Shown: piece by piece, positions 27,348 to 35,229 of the stretch
Layout: every line of letters starts with the position of its first letter
How positions within the stretch are numbered: the stretch's first letter is position 1
Assembly: GCF_014204535.1 (NCBI RefSeq)
Contig: NZ_JACHLR010000009.1
Coordinates: 124,001-188,000, forward strand
DNA from: Novosphingobium chloroacetimidivorans
GTDB taxonomy: Bacteria > Pseudomonadota > Alphaproteobacteria > Sphingomonadales > Sphingomonadaceae
Reading direction: 5' to 3'
Length of the DNA: 64,000 nucleotides
Notes under the pieces: generated by a model
The model's input: the letters and a program-made list of their open reading frames with translations, nothing else
Database searches by the model: none
What the model was told of the DNA's origin: nothing
Made by a program: the position numbers and the translations under genes

Positions 27348-27928
27348 GCGAAGGCCGCATCCCGCCCCGCTCGGCGGTTGGGTTCGAGCTTAAGGCGGGG
27401 CAGTTGCTCACCGTGATCGACGCGGAGGGCGTGCAGGTCGCCGATCTCCTCGCCTACAGCCTCGACGATCCGCGCGAGGTGATCAGCAACGGCCGCACCT
27501 TCGACTACGAGGAAACCATCCGCCTCACCGCCGGCAACCGGCTGTGGTCCAACCGATCCAACGTGCTGCTGTCGATCGAGGCGGATTCGGTGGGCTGCCA
27601 CGATTTCCTGCTGACGCCGTGCAGCGAGGACACCTTCCGGCATTTCTATCCCGACCAGCCGGTGCACCGTGGCTGCTTCGGCAATCTCGCCGAGGCGCTG
27701 GCGCCGTGGGGCATAGAGCCCGACTCGATCCCCGTCGCCTTCAACTGTTTCATGAACGTGCCGGTCGACGATGCCGGCAAGGTCAGCGTCCTGCCTCCGG
27801 TGAGCCGCGCAGGTGATTCGCTGTCGCTGCGCGCGGAGAGGGATCTGATCATCGGCATTACCGCCTGCTCGGCCTACGCGAGCAACGGCGGCAGCTTCAA
27901 GCCAATCGACTATCGCATCACGGCCTGA
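27344..27928 (+). CDS. DUF1989 (urea-carboxylase-associated family) protein
   Basis: 194 aa. Family pattern GQLLTVIDAEGVQVADLLAY at 19-38, then a Cys/His-rich part GCHDFLLTPCSEDTF and HRGCFGNLAEAL, then FNCFMNVPVDDAGKVSVLPP. DUF1989 proteins include subunits of carboxyguanidine deiminase and other enzymes next to urea/guanidine genes. No urea carboxylase is nearby here. ATGA overlap with the upstream YqcI/YcgG gene indicates they are translated together. Likely metal-dependent; the substrate is unknown. Confidence 0.88.
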   Translation: MSEGRIPPRSAVGFELKAGQLLTVIDAEGVQVADLLAYSLDDPREVISNGRTFDYEETIRLTAGNRLWSNRSNVLLSIEADSVGCHDFLLTPCSEDTFRHFYPDQPVHRGCFGNLAEALAPWGIEPDSIPVAFNCFMNVPVDDAGKVSVLPPVSRAGDSLSLRAERDLIIGITACSAYASNGGSFKPIDYRITA

Positions 27929-28070
27929 AGGCTGACGCGGCCGAGCTGGTCTTCAGGCTCTGCATTCGCCATCTCGGCAGAAATACCACGATTTCATCGC
28001 TATAGATCCTGGCTGTCCGTAAATTGACAGGGTGACACCCGGCCACATTCCACGCGCCTTCCGCGGTGAG

Positions 28071-28190
28071 ACAAAAAGGCCGGGGCAGCGCAACCACGCC
28101 GCCCCGGCTGCAAGGCTAGGGAGATGCAGGATCAACGTCCCATGACTGACGCCGATCCGCAGGGGCTTGACCGGAGGGACAAGCCGCGTA
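28071..28190 (-). ncRNA. Candidate Fur-controlled small RNA
   Basis: On the minus strand, next to the Fur box, about 120 bases are predicted: a 5' hairpin (28180-28185 with 28164-28169) whose loop contains CCCTCC, an unstructured part with TCTCCCT, and a terminator with a perfect 8-bp stem (28101-28108 with 28079-28086) followed by CTTTTT. No minus-strand gene is close enough to need this terminator. A TATCAT -10-like box lies inside the Fur box. This is the layout of RyhB/NrrF-type iron-repressed small RNAs, but nothing here proves expression. Confidence 0.42.
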
Positions 28191-28196
28191 TCAATC

Positions 28197-28215
28197 GCTA
28201 ATGATAATCGTTCTC
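28197..28215. promoter_or_regulatory. Fur box
   Basis: 19-bp site GCTAATGATAATCGTTCTC matches the classical Fur consensus at 16 of 19 positions. It overlaps the predicted start of a plus-strand promoter (TTGACC at 28167-28172, 16 bases, TATCAA at 28189-28194) for the gene at 28268, and could equally repress the minus-strand candidate small RNA. It lies in the 339-base gap 27929-28267, whose left part shows nothing else. Confidence 0.72.
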
Positions 28216-28267
28216 AAATGAAAGCCCTTTTGAGAGCTTGCGATGCGCACCCGAGGAGAAGCCGGAA

Positions 28268-28714
28268 ATGTACCAATTCGTCGATCGCGATCTCGAACGA
28301 CTTGATGCGGGATGCCGCTTCATGGTGTGGTCGATGCGAGCCTGGGTAACTTCGATGGGGCAGCGCACCTGCCCGGCCCATGCTCTTGCCCCGGCCTTCG
28401 CCAAGTGGCGGATGATCGGGGGCTTGCAGGCCTTCCACAAGTCAATGCTGCTGTTCAACCGCGATGCGCTGGAGACTTTCGGGTTCGCCCCCCTTGCCTG
28501 CAATCGCGTGTCCGAGCACGAGGCGCTGATCCTCGGCGTCCTTGTCTCCATGCGAGATCAAGGGCCCAAGGCCGCGCGCCAGACGCTGGAACTGATGGTG
28601 CAGGAGGAAGCGGTCGGCGATCTGCTTGGCACGCTCTCGACGATCAGCGCGGCACTGATCGTCGCAGGGCTCTTTCCCGGAGATGCGGTGGAATCGCGCG
28701 AAAGCCGGCACTGA
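28268..28714 (+). CDS. Hypothetical protein under a Fur box
   Basis: 148 aa, ATG with GAGGAGAAG about 6 bases upstream. Not recognised. The N-terminus MYQFVDRDLERLDAGCRFMVWSMRAWV is followed by a conserved-looking segment with APAFAKWRMIGGLQAFHKSMLLFNRDALETFGF, then CNRVSEHEALILGVL and a leucine-rich C-terminus. Helical throughout; possible transmembrane character is weak. Two cysteines and several histidines could bind metal. The Fur box about 55 bases upstream suggests it is made under iron starvation. No TonB receptor or siderophore gene is adjacent. Confidence 0.75.
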   Translation: MYQFVDRDLERLDAGCRFMVWSMRAWVTSMGQRTCPAHALAPAFAKWRMIGGLQAFHKSMLLFNRDALETFGFAPLACNRVSEHEALILGVLVSMRDQGPKAARQTLELMVQEEAVGDLLGTLSTISAALIVAGLFPGDAVESRESRH

Positions 28715-28785
28715 CGCCGATGTTCAGGCGCGCGCTTTCGGTGATCCGCAAAGGGCTGGCATGGCCGTGAAAGGAGACGGGAGCC

Positions 28786-29118
28786 TCAGCCCGATCCTCC
28801 CAGGCGAGAGACCAGCAGCCGCTCGACGAACGGCACGAAACCGGCCTGTCCCGATGCCTTGTCCTTCAGGTGCACCGTGATGCTCTCGCTCTGCTCGAAC
28901 GCCGCGCGGGCAATGGCGAGACGCTCGGACAACTCGATCCCCGCGCCCACGATCATGATGTCGATCGGCTTGAGCGCGAGCACCGAGCGCACTTCGTCGA
29001 GTGTGGTGGCGGGATGGATGACGACGCCTTCGCGCTGCACCCGGGTGCAGGTGTCGTCCACCACGTCCAGGAGCCGGCCGACGATCAGGACGTGCAGCGC
29101 CCGGGCGCCGGTCGCCAT
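28786..29118 (-). CDS. Hypothetical receiver-like protein
   Basis: 110 aa. Alternating strand/helix pattern (ALHVLIVGRLLDVVDDTCTRV, VVIHPATTLDEVRSVLALKPIDIMIVGAGI) resembles a CheY-like receiver fold in which the residue at the phosphorylation position is not a convincing aspartate. It may be a degenerate signalling domain or an unrelated Rossmann-like fold. It starts 3 bases after the stop of the dienelactone hydrolase gene, so the two form one operon. No kinase nearby. Confidence 0.7.
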   Translation of the reverse strand: MATGARALHVLIVGRLLDVVDDTCTRVQREGVVIHPATTLDEVRSVLALKPIDIMIVGAGIELSERLAIARAAFEQSESITVHLKDKASGQAGFVPFVERLLVSRLGGSG

Positions 29119-29121
29119 GGC

Positions 29122-30000
29122 TCAGAGTTTGCCGAAGAGGGCGAGCATGCGCTGCCAGGCACGATCCGCCTCGGTCGGGTCGTAGGCGGGCGAGTCCGGC
29201 ACGCACCAGCCGTGATCGGCAGCGTAGACCTCGATCTCGGCCGGCCGCTTGGCGGTGTCCGCAGCGGCGCGCAGCTTGTCCTTGACGGTGGGATCCTGCG
29301 CGTCGTCGTTGCGGGCGACAGCGAAGAGGTAGCTCGCCTTGGTGGCGGCAAGCAGGCGGTGCGGGCTGTCAGTTGCGTCGGTGACCAGGCCTCCACCATG
29401 CAGCGAAGCCGCCGCGCCGACGCGGCCCGGCACTGCCGCTGCCGTGCGCACGGTGAACGGCCCGCCCATGCAGTACCCGTTGCTGCCGATGCCACGCGCC
29501 TTGTCGACGGCGGCGTCGCCATCGAGGAAGCCGACGTAAGCGGCGGCATCGCGGGTGATTGCCGCCGCCGTCAGCGCCTCGCGCAGCGGCTTGATCTTGG
29601 CCTGACCCTCGGGCGTGCGGAACTCGGAGAAGCTTTCCATCACCGGCGCGGGCCCGCCGCGATAGTATTGGTTGACGCAAAGCACCGCGTAGCCGGCGGC
29701 GGCAAGACGCCGGGCCATGACCTTCTTGGCCTCTCGCAGCCCGGCGATGTCGGGCCACATAACGATGCCGGGATGCGCTCCCTTCACCGGGTGGACGAAG
29801 AACGCGTCGGCGACGCCGTCGGTCGTGGTGATCTCCACCATGCGCTCGCGCAAGTCACCGTTGTCCGATGCGGCCGCGACGCCGCCGGTGCAACCGGCGA
29901 GGGCGGCGGCGGTGCCGAGCACGGCGAACTCGCGGCGGCTCAGGTTCGAGGCAGCCCCCTGCCCGGCCGCTTGACCCTGTCCGATGTAGTCGTCGCACAT
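29122..30000 (-). CDS. Exported dienelactone hydrolase family protein
   Basis: 292 aa. A twin-arginine-like signal is present: NLSRREFAVLGTAAALAGC, with a lipobox-like cysteine at 37, so it is probably exported by Tat as a lipoprotein. The alpha/beta hydrolase core has the cysteine nucleophile in NGYCMGG (C177), an acid near VARNDDAQDP, and histidine in YAADHGWCV, as in dienelactone hydrolases. ATG at 30000, AGGAG upstream. The start chosen retains the whole Tat motif. Physiological substrate unknown. Confidence 0.9.
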   Translation of the reverse strand: MCDDYIGQGQAAGQGAASNLSRREFAVLGTAAALAGCTGGVAAASDNGDLRERMVEITTTDGVADAFFVHPVKGAHPGIVMWPDIAGLREAKKVMARRLAAAGYAVLCVNQYYRGGPAPVMESFSEFRTPEGQAKIKPLREALTAAAITRDAAAYVGFLDGDAAVDKARGIGSNGYCMGGPFTVRTAAAVPGRVGAAASLHGGGLVTDATDSPHRLLAATKASYLFAVARNDDAQDPTVKDKLRAAADTAKRPAEIEVYAADHGWCVPDSPAYDPTEADRAWQRMLALFGKL

Positions 30001-30157
30001 GCCCGTCGCGCTCCTCACTTGCCTTGTTCGTGGCACAGCCTAGCCAGTTGCAGGCAGGCGGGCCAGCCGTTGGTTCACATAAGATGACGCTGGGAGGGGC
30101 AAGTCGACGAACGATCCGGAGCAGATCGCCTGCTGCCAGCGCATCGCGCCGACCGGG

Positions 30158-30559
30158 TCAGTCCCCGGCGAAGTTCAGCTCCAGATTCACGGCATTCGGG
30201 TCGACCAGGAAGATCTGTCGCACGGAGCCGTACTGGCGATCGTTGACCCGGTACCCGATGCCTTGCGCATCGAGCGCGTCGCGTATGGCCTCGAAGCCTT
30301 CGCACCGGAAGGCGACATGGTGCACGGCATTGGTCGGCTGACCGGGCTCATAGCCGCCATAGCGGTCGGACGCGGGATCCTTCCACACCAGGTGGACGAT
30401 CGCGTTGCCGGCCTTGTCGCGCATCCAGGCACCGCGAAAGCCCGCGGCGATGCTTTCGTTCTCGGTACGCGCGAGGCCGAGCAGCCGCTCGTAGAACGTG
30501 GCCGTGGCGTCCAGATCCCGAGTGAGGATGTTGACGTGATCGATGCCGCTGACTGGCAC
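30158..30559 (-). CDS. VOC (glyoxalase/bleomycin resistance) superfamily protein
   Basis: 133 aa single-domain VOC protein. Starts at GTG 30559, with GGGAG about 7 bases upstream: VSGIDHVNILTRDLDATATFYERLLGL is the classic first strand-helix of the fold. HHVAFRC and the terminal VNLELNF with its glutamate supply metal ligands. Substrates of such proteins vary widely (glyoxalase I, dioxygenases, epimerases). It lies alone between the F420-like gene and the dienelactone hydrolase on the same strand. Confidence 0.88.
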   Translation of the reverse strand: MPVSGIDHVNILTRDLDATATFYERLLGLARTENESIAAGFRGAWMRDKAGNAIVHLVWKDPASDRYGGYEPGQPTNAVHHVAFRCEGFEAIRDALDAQGIGYRVNDRQYGSVRQIFLVDPNAVNLELNFAGD

Positions 30560-30654
30560 GGCCGCTCTCCCGATTGACTTGGCGGCATGATGCGGGACGG
30601 TTGGAACATAGGCAACAGCGCCAACGAGGCAGGCGACGCCACGTCCGTGCCGGC

Positions 30655-32025
30655 CTAGTCGCCGCCCTTGGGGTCGATGAAGCGGTCTACCCATTGCCCG
30701 ACCCGCCCGCGCGAATAGGCCAGACCGTGGTAGGTCGCCAGTGCCGCCCGCCCCCAACGGATGTACACCGCCGGCCACCGCATTGCGTTACTCAGTCGGA
30801 ACATGCGGTGGCTTTCCCGGCTGATCGCCTGCCGCATCCGGTAGATCAGCTTGCGCCGCGTCGGGATCGCGCGCGAAGGCGCGACGCGCTTGACGGGCTG
30901 CACCGGCGCGTTGCCGCGCGCCAGGCGATAGGCCAGCCCCTCACGCCGCTGGCGGAAACCGGCTGCCTGCGTCTGGCTGACGAAAGCGTGATCGACTTCG
31001 GATAGCTGCAGCCGTCCCTGCGCGATGCCGTCGTTCACCAGTTCGAGCATCAACGGCGAGCGGGCGATCACGACATTGGTGCCCATGCCGTCCGACGAGT
31101 ATGGCTCGACCCAGGCGTCGCCCATGGCGATGTCGGCGGTTTCGGCCACTACGTCGTCGCAGAAATTGCATGCCGAGTTCATGAAGAAGCCGGAGCCCCA
31201 GTCGCCATCGACGAGATGCCACCAGTCCTGCCGCCTGGTGCTGCCATCCTCGAACGTCAGCTGCGCCGTGTACCAGTTCGCGGGGCGGTCTGGGTTCTTC
31301 ACCCGATAGTCGATCGCCGCGACCTCTTCGGGCTGCTCGCCCATCTGAAGCGCGAAGCTGTCGACCATGCGCGCGCTCTTCATGTGGCCGCAGAACAGGC
31401 CGATCGTGTGGGTGATCCGCTCGGCATAGAGCGGGTTCTCGCGCCGCAGCAGGTTGACCGCCTTGATGAAGCACGGGATGCCGACCACGGCATAACGTCC
31501 TGGCACGGCGGCGATCTCGCGCAGCACTTCGGAGAGTTCGACGGGGTAATAGCGGGACTTGGCGCCTTGCTGCAGCTGGTCGGAATCGCGCGAGATGCGA
31601 TAGCCGAACAGCCGCCCGTCTCCCTCATCGCGCGAGCGTGGAGTCACGTGCGCGATGCCGTCGACCAGCCCGCGCCGCAGCAGCTCGGCCGCGACCCAGG
31701 TGACCATGCCGCCCGAGCTGCCGCTCATCCGATACTCGGCCTCCGCGACGTGGCCGACGTAGGCGCCAGCATAGCGCCCGATGAGCGCGTCGCCGTGCGG
31801 CGCCTCGGGGTAGAGCGCGGCCGCGATGGTCGTTTCGTTGGCCGCCTCGGGCGAGAACGGGCAGACTTGCGAGAACTCGTTCGGCTGTCGCCAACGTCCG
31901 GACGCAACGGGCTTCAGGTGCCCGTCACCATCCCAGCGCATCCGCGCTTCCGGCTGCAGCGTCGTGCATCCGCCGCAGCCGATGCACAGCCCCGAAGCGA
32001 CGATCTCGCGCGGGTTGAGGTTCAC
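30655..32025 (-). CDS. Coenzyme F420 hydrogenase/dehydrogenase beta-subunit-like Fe-S protein
   Basis: 456 aa. N-terminal ferredoxin-like GLCIGCGGC (C14, C17, C20) plus VCPF (C55), and a second cysteine set in NSACNFCDD. The FrhB N- and C-terminal domains follow (GMVTWVAAELLRRGLVDGI; GIPCFIKAVNLL). In bacteria such proteins are encoded beside polysaccharide pyruvyltransferases, as here. The GTG start at 32025 overlaps that gene's stop by 4 bases (GTGA). Probably a flavin/Fe-S redox enzyme linked to surface-sugar modification rather than F420 metabolism; this is inference. Confidence 0.85.
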   Translation of the reverse strand: MNLNPREIVASGLCIGCGGCTTLQPEARMRWDGDGHLKPVASGRWRQPNEFSQVCPFSPEAANETTIAAALYPEAPHGDALIGRYAGAYVGHVAEAEYRMSGSSGGMVTWVAAELLRRGLVDGIAHVTPRSRDEGDGRLFGYRISRDSDQLQQGAKSRYYPVELSEVLREIAAVPGRYAVVGIPCFIKAVNLLRRENPLYAERITHTIGLFCGHMKSARMVDSFALQMGEQPEEVAAIDYRVKNPDRPANWYTAQLTFEDGSTRRQDWWHLVDGDWGSGFFMNSACNFCDDVVAETADIAMGDAWVEPYSSDGMGTNVVIARSPLMLELVNDGIAQGRLQLSEVDHAFVSQTQAAGFRQRREGLAYRLARGNAPVQPVKRVAPSRAIPTRRKLIYRMRQAISRESHRMFRLSNAMRWPAVYIRWGRAALATYHGLAYSRGRVGQWVDRFIDPKGGD

Positions 32026-33131
32026 GCCAGGACCGACTGCAAGTAATCCTCGGACGCCGCGCGCAGCCGCACGATGGCGCGGGTGATCGCCGGGTCGAGC
32101 GGGTTGTCCAGCATCGCCGCGAAGAGCTCTGGCGCATCGTCCCCGCGCAGCAGGTGCGCCTCGGCCCCGAGCGCCTGCGTCAGGTCGCGGACCTTGTTCA
32201 TGCGATAGGGGGTGACGGCGCAGGCGAAGGGCTTCTCGTTGAGCAGCGCGAAGACGCACCCGTGGAAGAAGTTCGTCACCACCGCTTCCGATTGCGCGAT
32301 CATCTGCGCGAACTCGAAAGGATCGGCATCGAGCCGCTGTTCGTCGGCCCAGTCGTTGCGGTAGCCGACGCTCACCAACTTAAGGCCCCGCGTGGTCGCC
32401 CAGTGCCGCACGGCAGCGCCGAACTCCGCGCTGAACCCATGGCCATAGACCGCCACGAACGGCTCGACAGGAGGCACTACTTGGGCGGGCCGCGCGATGG
32501 GAAACTGCAACACGGGGTCCAGCACCAGTGCAGGATCTCGATCGAGCGCGGTCGATACCAGCCGGCGCGAGTTATCGTCGCGTACCGAGATCGCGTCCAG
32601 ACTCTGGAGGCGGCTGGTCCAGCGCCCGTCGATACCCGCGTCCGCGTCGTAGTTGCCGAAGCTGGCGGCATAGGAAACCACGCGCTTCGCCGGGATGCCG
32701 CCGCCCCAGAACAGCTCGTAACCGCCGTACCAGGGATGGCACAGGTTCCACACCTCGTCGCTGCCGATCACGACGAGGTCGCGCGGCTCCATCGCCGAGG
32801 GTTCGCGCAGCGGGAACGGGGCCGAAACCGGCAGCCCGGCGATCGCCTGCTGAAACGCCCGCGCCTTGCGGCCGTAGAGCCGCACGTCCTCGCGCGAGGA
32901 GCGGCGCGGCAGCAGCGGCTGCATGGCGCAGCGCCATTCGGTGCGGTCGATCTTGGGCTCCGCGTAGTCGAGCAGCACGACATCGTGCCCGCGCGCGGCC
33001 AGCCCTTCGACGAGGCTGCGTGCCTGCCAGTACGATCCATAGTTGATGCAGCGGTGGAACGTCAGGACGCCGATCTTCAGCGGCTTGCCCAATCTGCCTT
33101 GGGAACCTTCATCGTCCAATTCGCGAAACAT
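32022..33131 (-). CDS. Polysaccharide pyruvyl transferase family protein
   Basis: 369 aa from ATG 33131. PF04230-type fold: LKIGVLTFHRCINYGSYWQARSL at the N-terminus, VVIGSDEVWNL, the central SVRDDNS, and VVTNFFHGCVFALLNEKPF with the catalytic-site histidine. It would add a pyruvate ketal from phosphoenolpyruvate to a sugar in an exopolysaccharide or a secondary polymer. Coupled by 4 bases to the downstream F420-beta-like gene. No other polysaccharide genes follow, so this pair looks self-contained. A TTG further upstream (33173) is less likely. Confidence 0.88.
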   Translation of the reverse strand: MFRELDDEGSQGRLGKPLKIGVLTFHRCINYGSYWQARSLVEGLAARGHDVVLLDYAEPKIDRTEWRCAMQPLLPRRSSREDVRLYGRKARAFQQAIAGLPVSAPFPLREPSAMEPRDLVVIGSDEVWNLCHPWYGGYELFWGGGIPAKRVVSYAASFGNYDADAGIDGRWTSRLQSLDAISVRDDNSRRLVSTALDRDPALVLDPVLQFPIARPAQVVPPVEPFVAVYGHGFSAEFGAAVRHWATTRGLKLVSVGYRNDWADEQRLDADPFEFAQMIAQSEAVVTNFFHGCVFALLNEKPFACAVTPYRMNKVRDLTQALGAEAHLLRGDDAPELFAAMLDNPLDPAITRAIVRLRAASEDYLQSVLA

Positions 33132-33562
33132 TCCGTGCCGTTCACTCGCTGCCAGCGGCGCACGTAGCGGCAAGGCGGCGCCGATGCCATGCTGTCCGCA
33201 AGTTCATGGTATTGCCTCCTTTGCTGCCGGGTTCACGGGTGCCCTGCTCAACCCGCGGCGTGGCTGGGCGTTCCCACCCGATCCGTGCACTCCGTCCCAC
33301 ATCGATTGCGCGAAAAGGCAGACGCCCGGGCCGAGATGAAGGCAATGCTGGTGTAAACCACCGGGCCATCGCCAGCGGCGATCTCACCTTGGCTCACGAC
33401 GCGTCCGCCGGTCGCGATATCCGCGAATATCCATGTGAAGGCTTGCGCCGGACGCACGTTGGACGGCGCAGAAAGCGCCCGTCGGCGATGGCGCGCCATG
33501 GACCGCCGGCACGCGAGCACCCATATCACGATATCCTTCCAGCGGACTGACAAGGTACCATC
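33132..33562. other. 431-base gap upstream of fumC
   Basis: No recognised gene. A minus-strand open frame at 33248-33499 (83 codons, from ATG) has gene-like GC at third positions in its first half (NVRPAQAFTWIFADIATGG, GPVVYTSIAF) but no clear ribosome site and no family match; it may be a remnant. The gap must hold divergent promoters for fumC and the pyruvyltransferase, but I see no convincing boxes. Confidence 0.3.
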
Positions 33563-35008
33563 ATGGCCGATCCGACACTGCGCCACGTCCCGATCGGCAT
33601 CGCTGCCACCGGCACCCGACGCGAATTCGACTCCATGGGTGAGATCGACGTGCCTGCCGACCGCTATTGGGGCGCGCAGACCGAGCGGTCGCTGCATCAC
33701 TTCGACATCGGCAACGATCGCATGCCGATCGAGGTCTGTCGCGCCTATGGCACCGTCAAGAAGGCCTGCGCCCTGGTCAACGCGGCGGGCGGGCGCCTGC
33801 CGAAATGGAAGGCGGATGCGATCGTGCAGGCCGCCGACGAGACGATCTCCGGGGCGCTCGACGACCACTACCCGCTCTACGTCTGGCAGACCGGTTCGGG
33901 CACCCAGTCCAACATGAACGTCAACGAAGTGCTGTCCAATCGCGCGATCCAGTTGCTCGGTGGGGAGCTGGGATCGCAGGCGCCGGTCGGCCCCAACGAC
34001 GATGTCAACATGGGCCAGTCCTCCAACGACACCTTCCCCACCGCCATGCACATCGCCACCGTGCTGGAAATCGACGCGCGGCTGCTGCCCGCCCTCACCC
34101 GGCTGACCGAGGTGATCGAACGCAAGGCGGGCGAGTGGATGGACGTGGTCAAGATCGGCCGCACCCACCTGGAAGACGCGGTGCCGCTCACCGTCGGGCA
34201 GGAGTGGATGGGCTGGGCCGGCCAGTTGCGGGCCGTGATCGCCGAAGTCGAGCGCAGCCGAGAAGGCCTCTACGAGTTGGCGGTCGGCGGTACCGCGGTC
34301 GGCACCGGCCTCAACGCGCCGCCCGGCTTCTCGGTCGATGTCGCCGCCAAGATCGCGGAGCTTACCGGCAAACCCTTCGTCACCGCGCCCAACAAGTTCG
34401 CCGCGCAAGGCTCGCTCGACGCGATGGTGCGGGCGAGCGCGGCGCTGCGCGGGGCGGCGGTGGCGCTGACCAAGGTCGCCAACGACATGCGCTGGCTCGG
34501 CTCGGGCCCGCGCTGCGGCCTTGGCGAGCTGAAGCTGCCCGACAACGAGCCCGGCTCCTCGATCATGCCGGGCAAGGTCAACCCGACCCAGTGCGAGGCG
34601 ATCATGATGATCGCCATCCAGGTCATCGGCCACGACACCGCCGTCGCCATCGCCGGCAGCCAGGGCAATTTCGAGCTCAACGTCATGCGCCCCGTGATCA
34701 TCAACAACGTGCTGCACGCGATCCGCATCCTCGCCGACGGCTGCGACCGCTTTCGCGAGTTCTCGGTCGAAGGCACGCAGATCGTGCGCGAGACGATCGC
34801 GCGCCATGTGGGCGAAAGCGTGATGCTGGTGACCGCGCTGGCGCCGGTGATCGGCTACCAGAGCGCCGCCCACATCGCGCATGAGGCGATCGAGAAGGGG
34901 ATGACGTTGAAGGACGCGGCCTTGGCCTCGGGGCTGATCGACGAGGCTGGGTTCGAGGCCGCGGTGCGCCCGCTCGACATGGTGGGGCAAGGACTGGCCG
35001 GGGCTTAG
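33563..35008 (+). CDS. fumC: Class II fumarate hydratase
   Basis: 481 aa, iron-independent fumarase of the TCA cycle, interconverting fumarate and malate. Family signature GSSIMPGKVN at 331-340, TGSGTQSNMNVNEV at 110-123 and the active-site GRTHLEDAVP region at 199-208 are intact. ATG at 33563 with AAGG upstream. Slightly longer N-terminus than E. coli FumC. Stands alone; a family B repeat follows its stop. Confidence 0.97.
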   Translation: MADPTLRHVPIGIAATGTRREFDSMGEIDVPADRYWGAQTERSLHHFDIGNDRMPIEVCRAYGTVKKACALVNAAGGRLPKWKADAIVQAADETISGALDDHYPLYVWQTGSGTQSNMNVNEVLSNRAIQLLGGELGSQAPVGPNDDVNMGQSSNDTFPTAMHIATVLEIDARLLPALTRLTEVIERKAGEWMDVVKIGRTHLEDAVPLTVGQEWMGWAGQLRAVIAEVERSREGLYELAVGGTAVGTGLNAPPGFSVDVAAKIAELTGKPFVTAPNKFAAQGSLDAMVRASAALRGAAVALTKVANDMRWLGSGPRCGLGELKLPDNEPGSSIMPGKVNPTQCEAIMMIAIQVIGHDTAVAIAGSQGNFELNVMRPVIINNVLHAIRILADGCDRFREFSVEGTQIVRETIARHVGESVMLVTALAPVIGYQSAAHIAHEAIEKGMTLKDAALASGLIDEAGFEAAVRPLDMVGQGLAGA

Positions 35009-35013
35009 TCCGC

Positions 35014-35172
35014 TCCTCTCCCCGTTGGGGAGAGGATACGAAGGCTTGATCGCGCAGCGATTTAGCCGAAGTTGGAGAGGGCTTGCGACCTCCCGCCCCG
35101 CCGCAGCCCTCTCCAAGCTGCGCTAGTCGCCGAAGCGACAAGCTACGCTATCCTCTCCCCGGCGGGGAGAGG
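35014..35172. repeat. Family B palindromic repeat, copy 2
   Basis: About 159 bp between fumC and amn. Ends cctctccccgttggggagagg and atcctctccccggcggggagagg, inner arms agttggagaggg and ccctctccaagctgcg. Same segment order as copies at 22784 and 59765. Confidence 0.85.
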
Positions 35173-35229
35173 AACGGTTTCGGTACACACTGCCCTTGCT
35201 TTGCCACACGGTTTCCGTAAGCATCCCCG

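Noticed and set aside
33248..33499. Minus-strand 83-codon frame upstream of fumC.
   Set aside because: Partly gene-like codon use, but no ribosome site and no family; kept only as a note on the gap, not as a gene.
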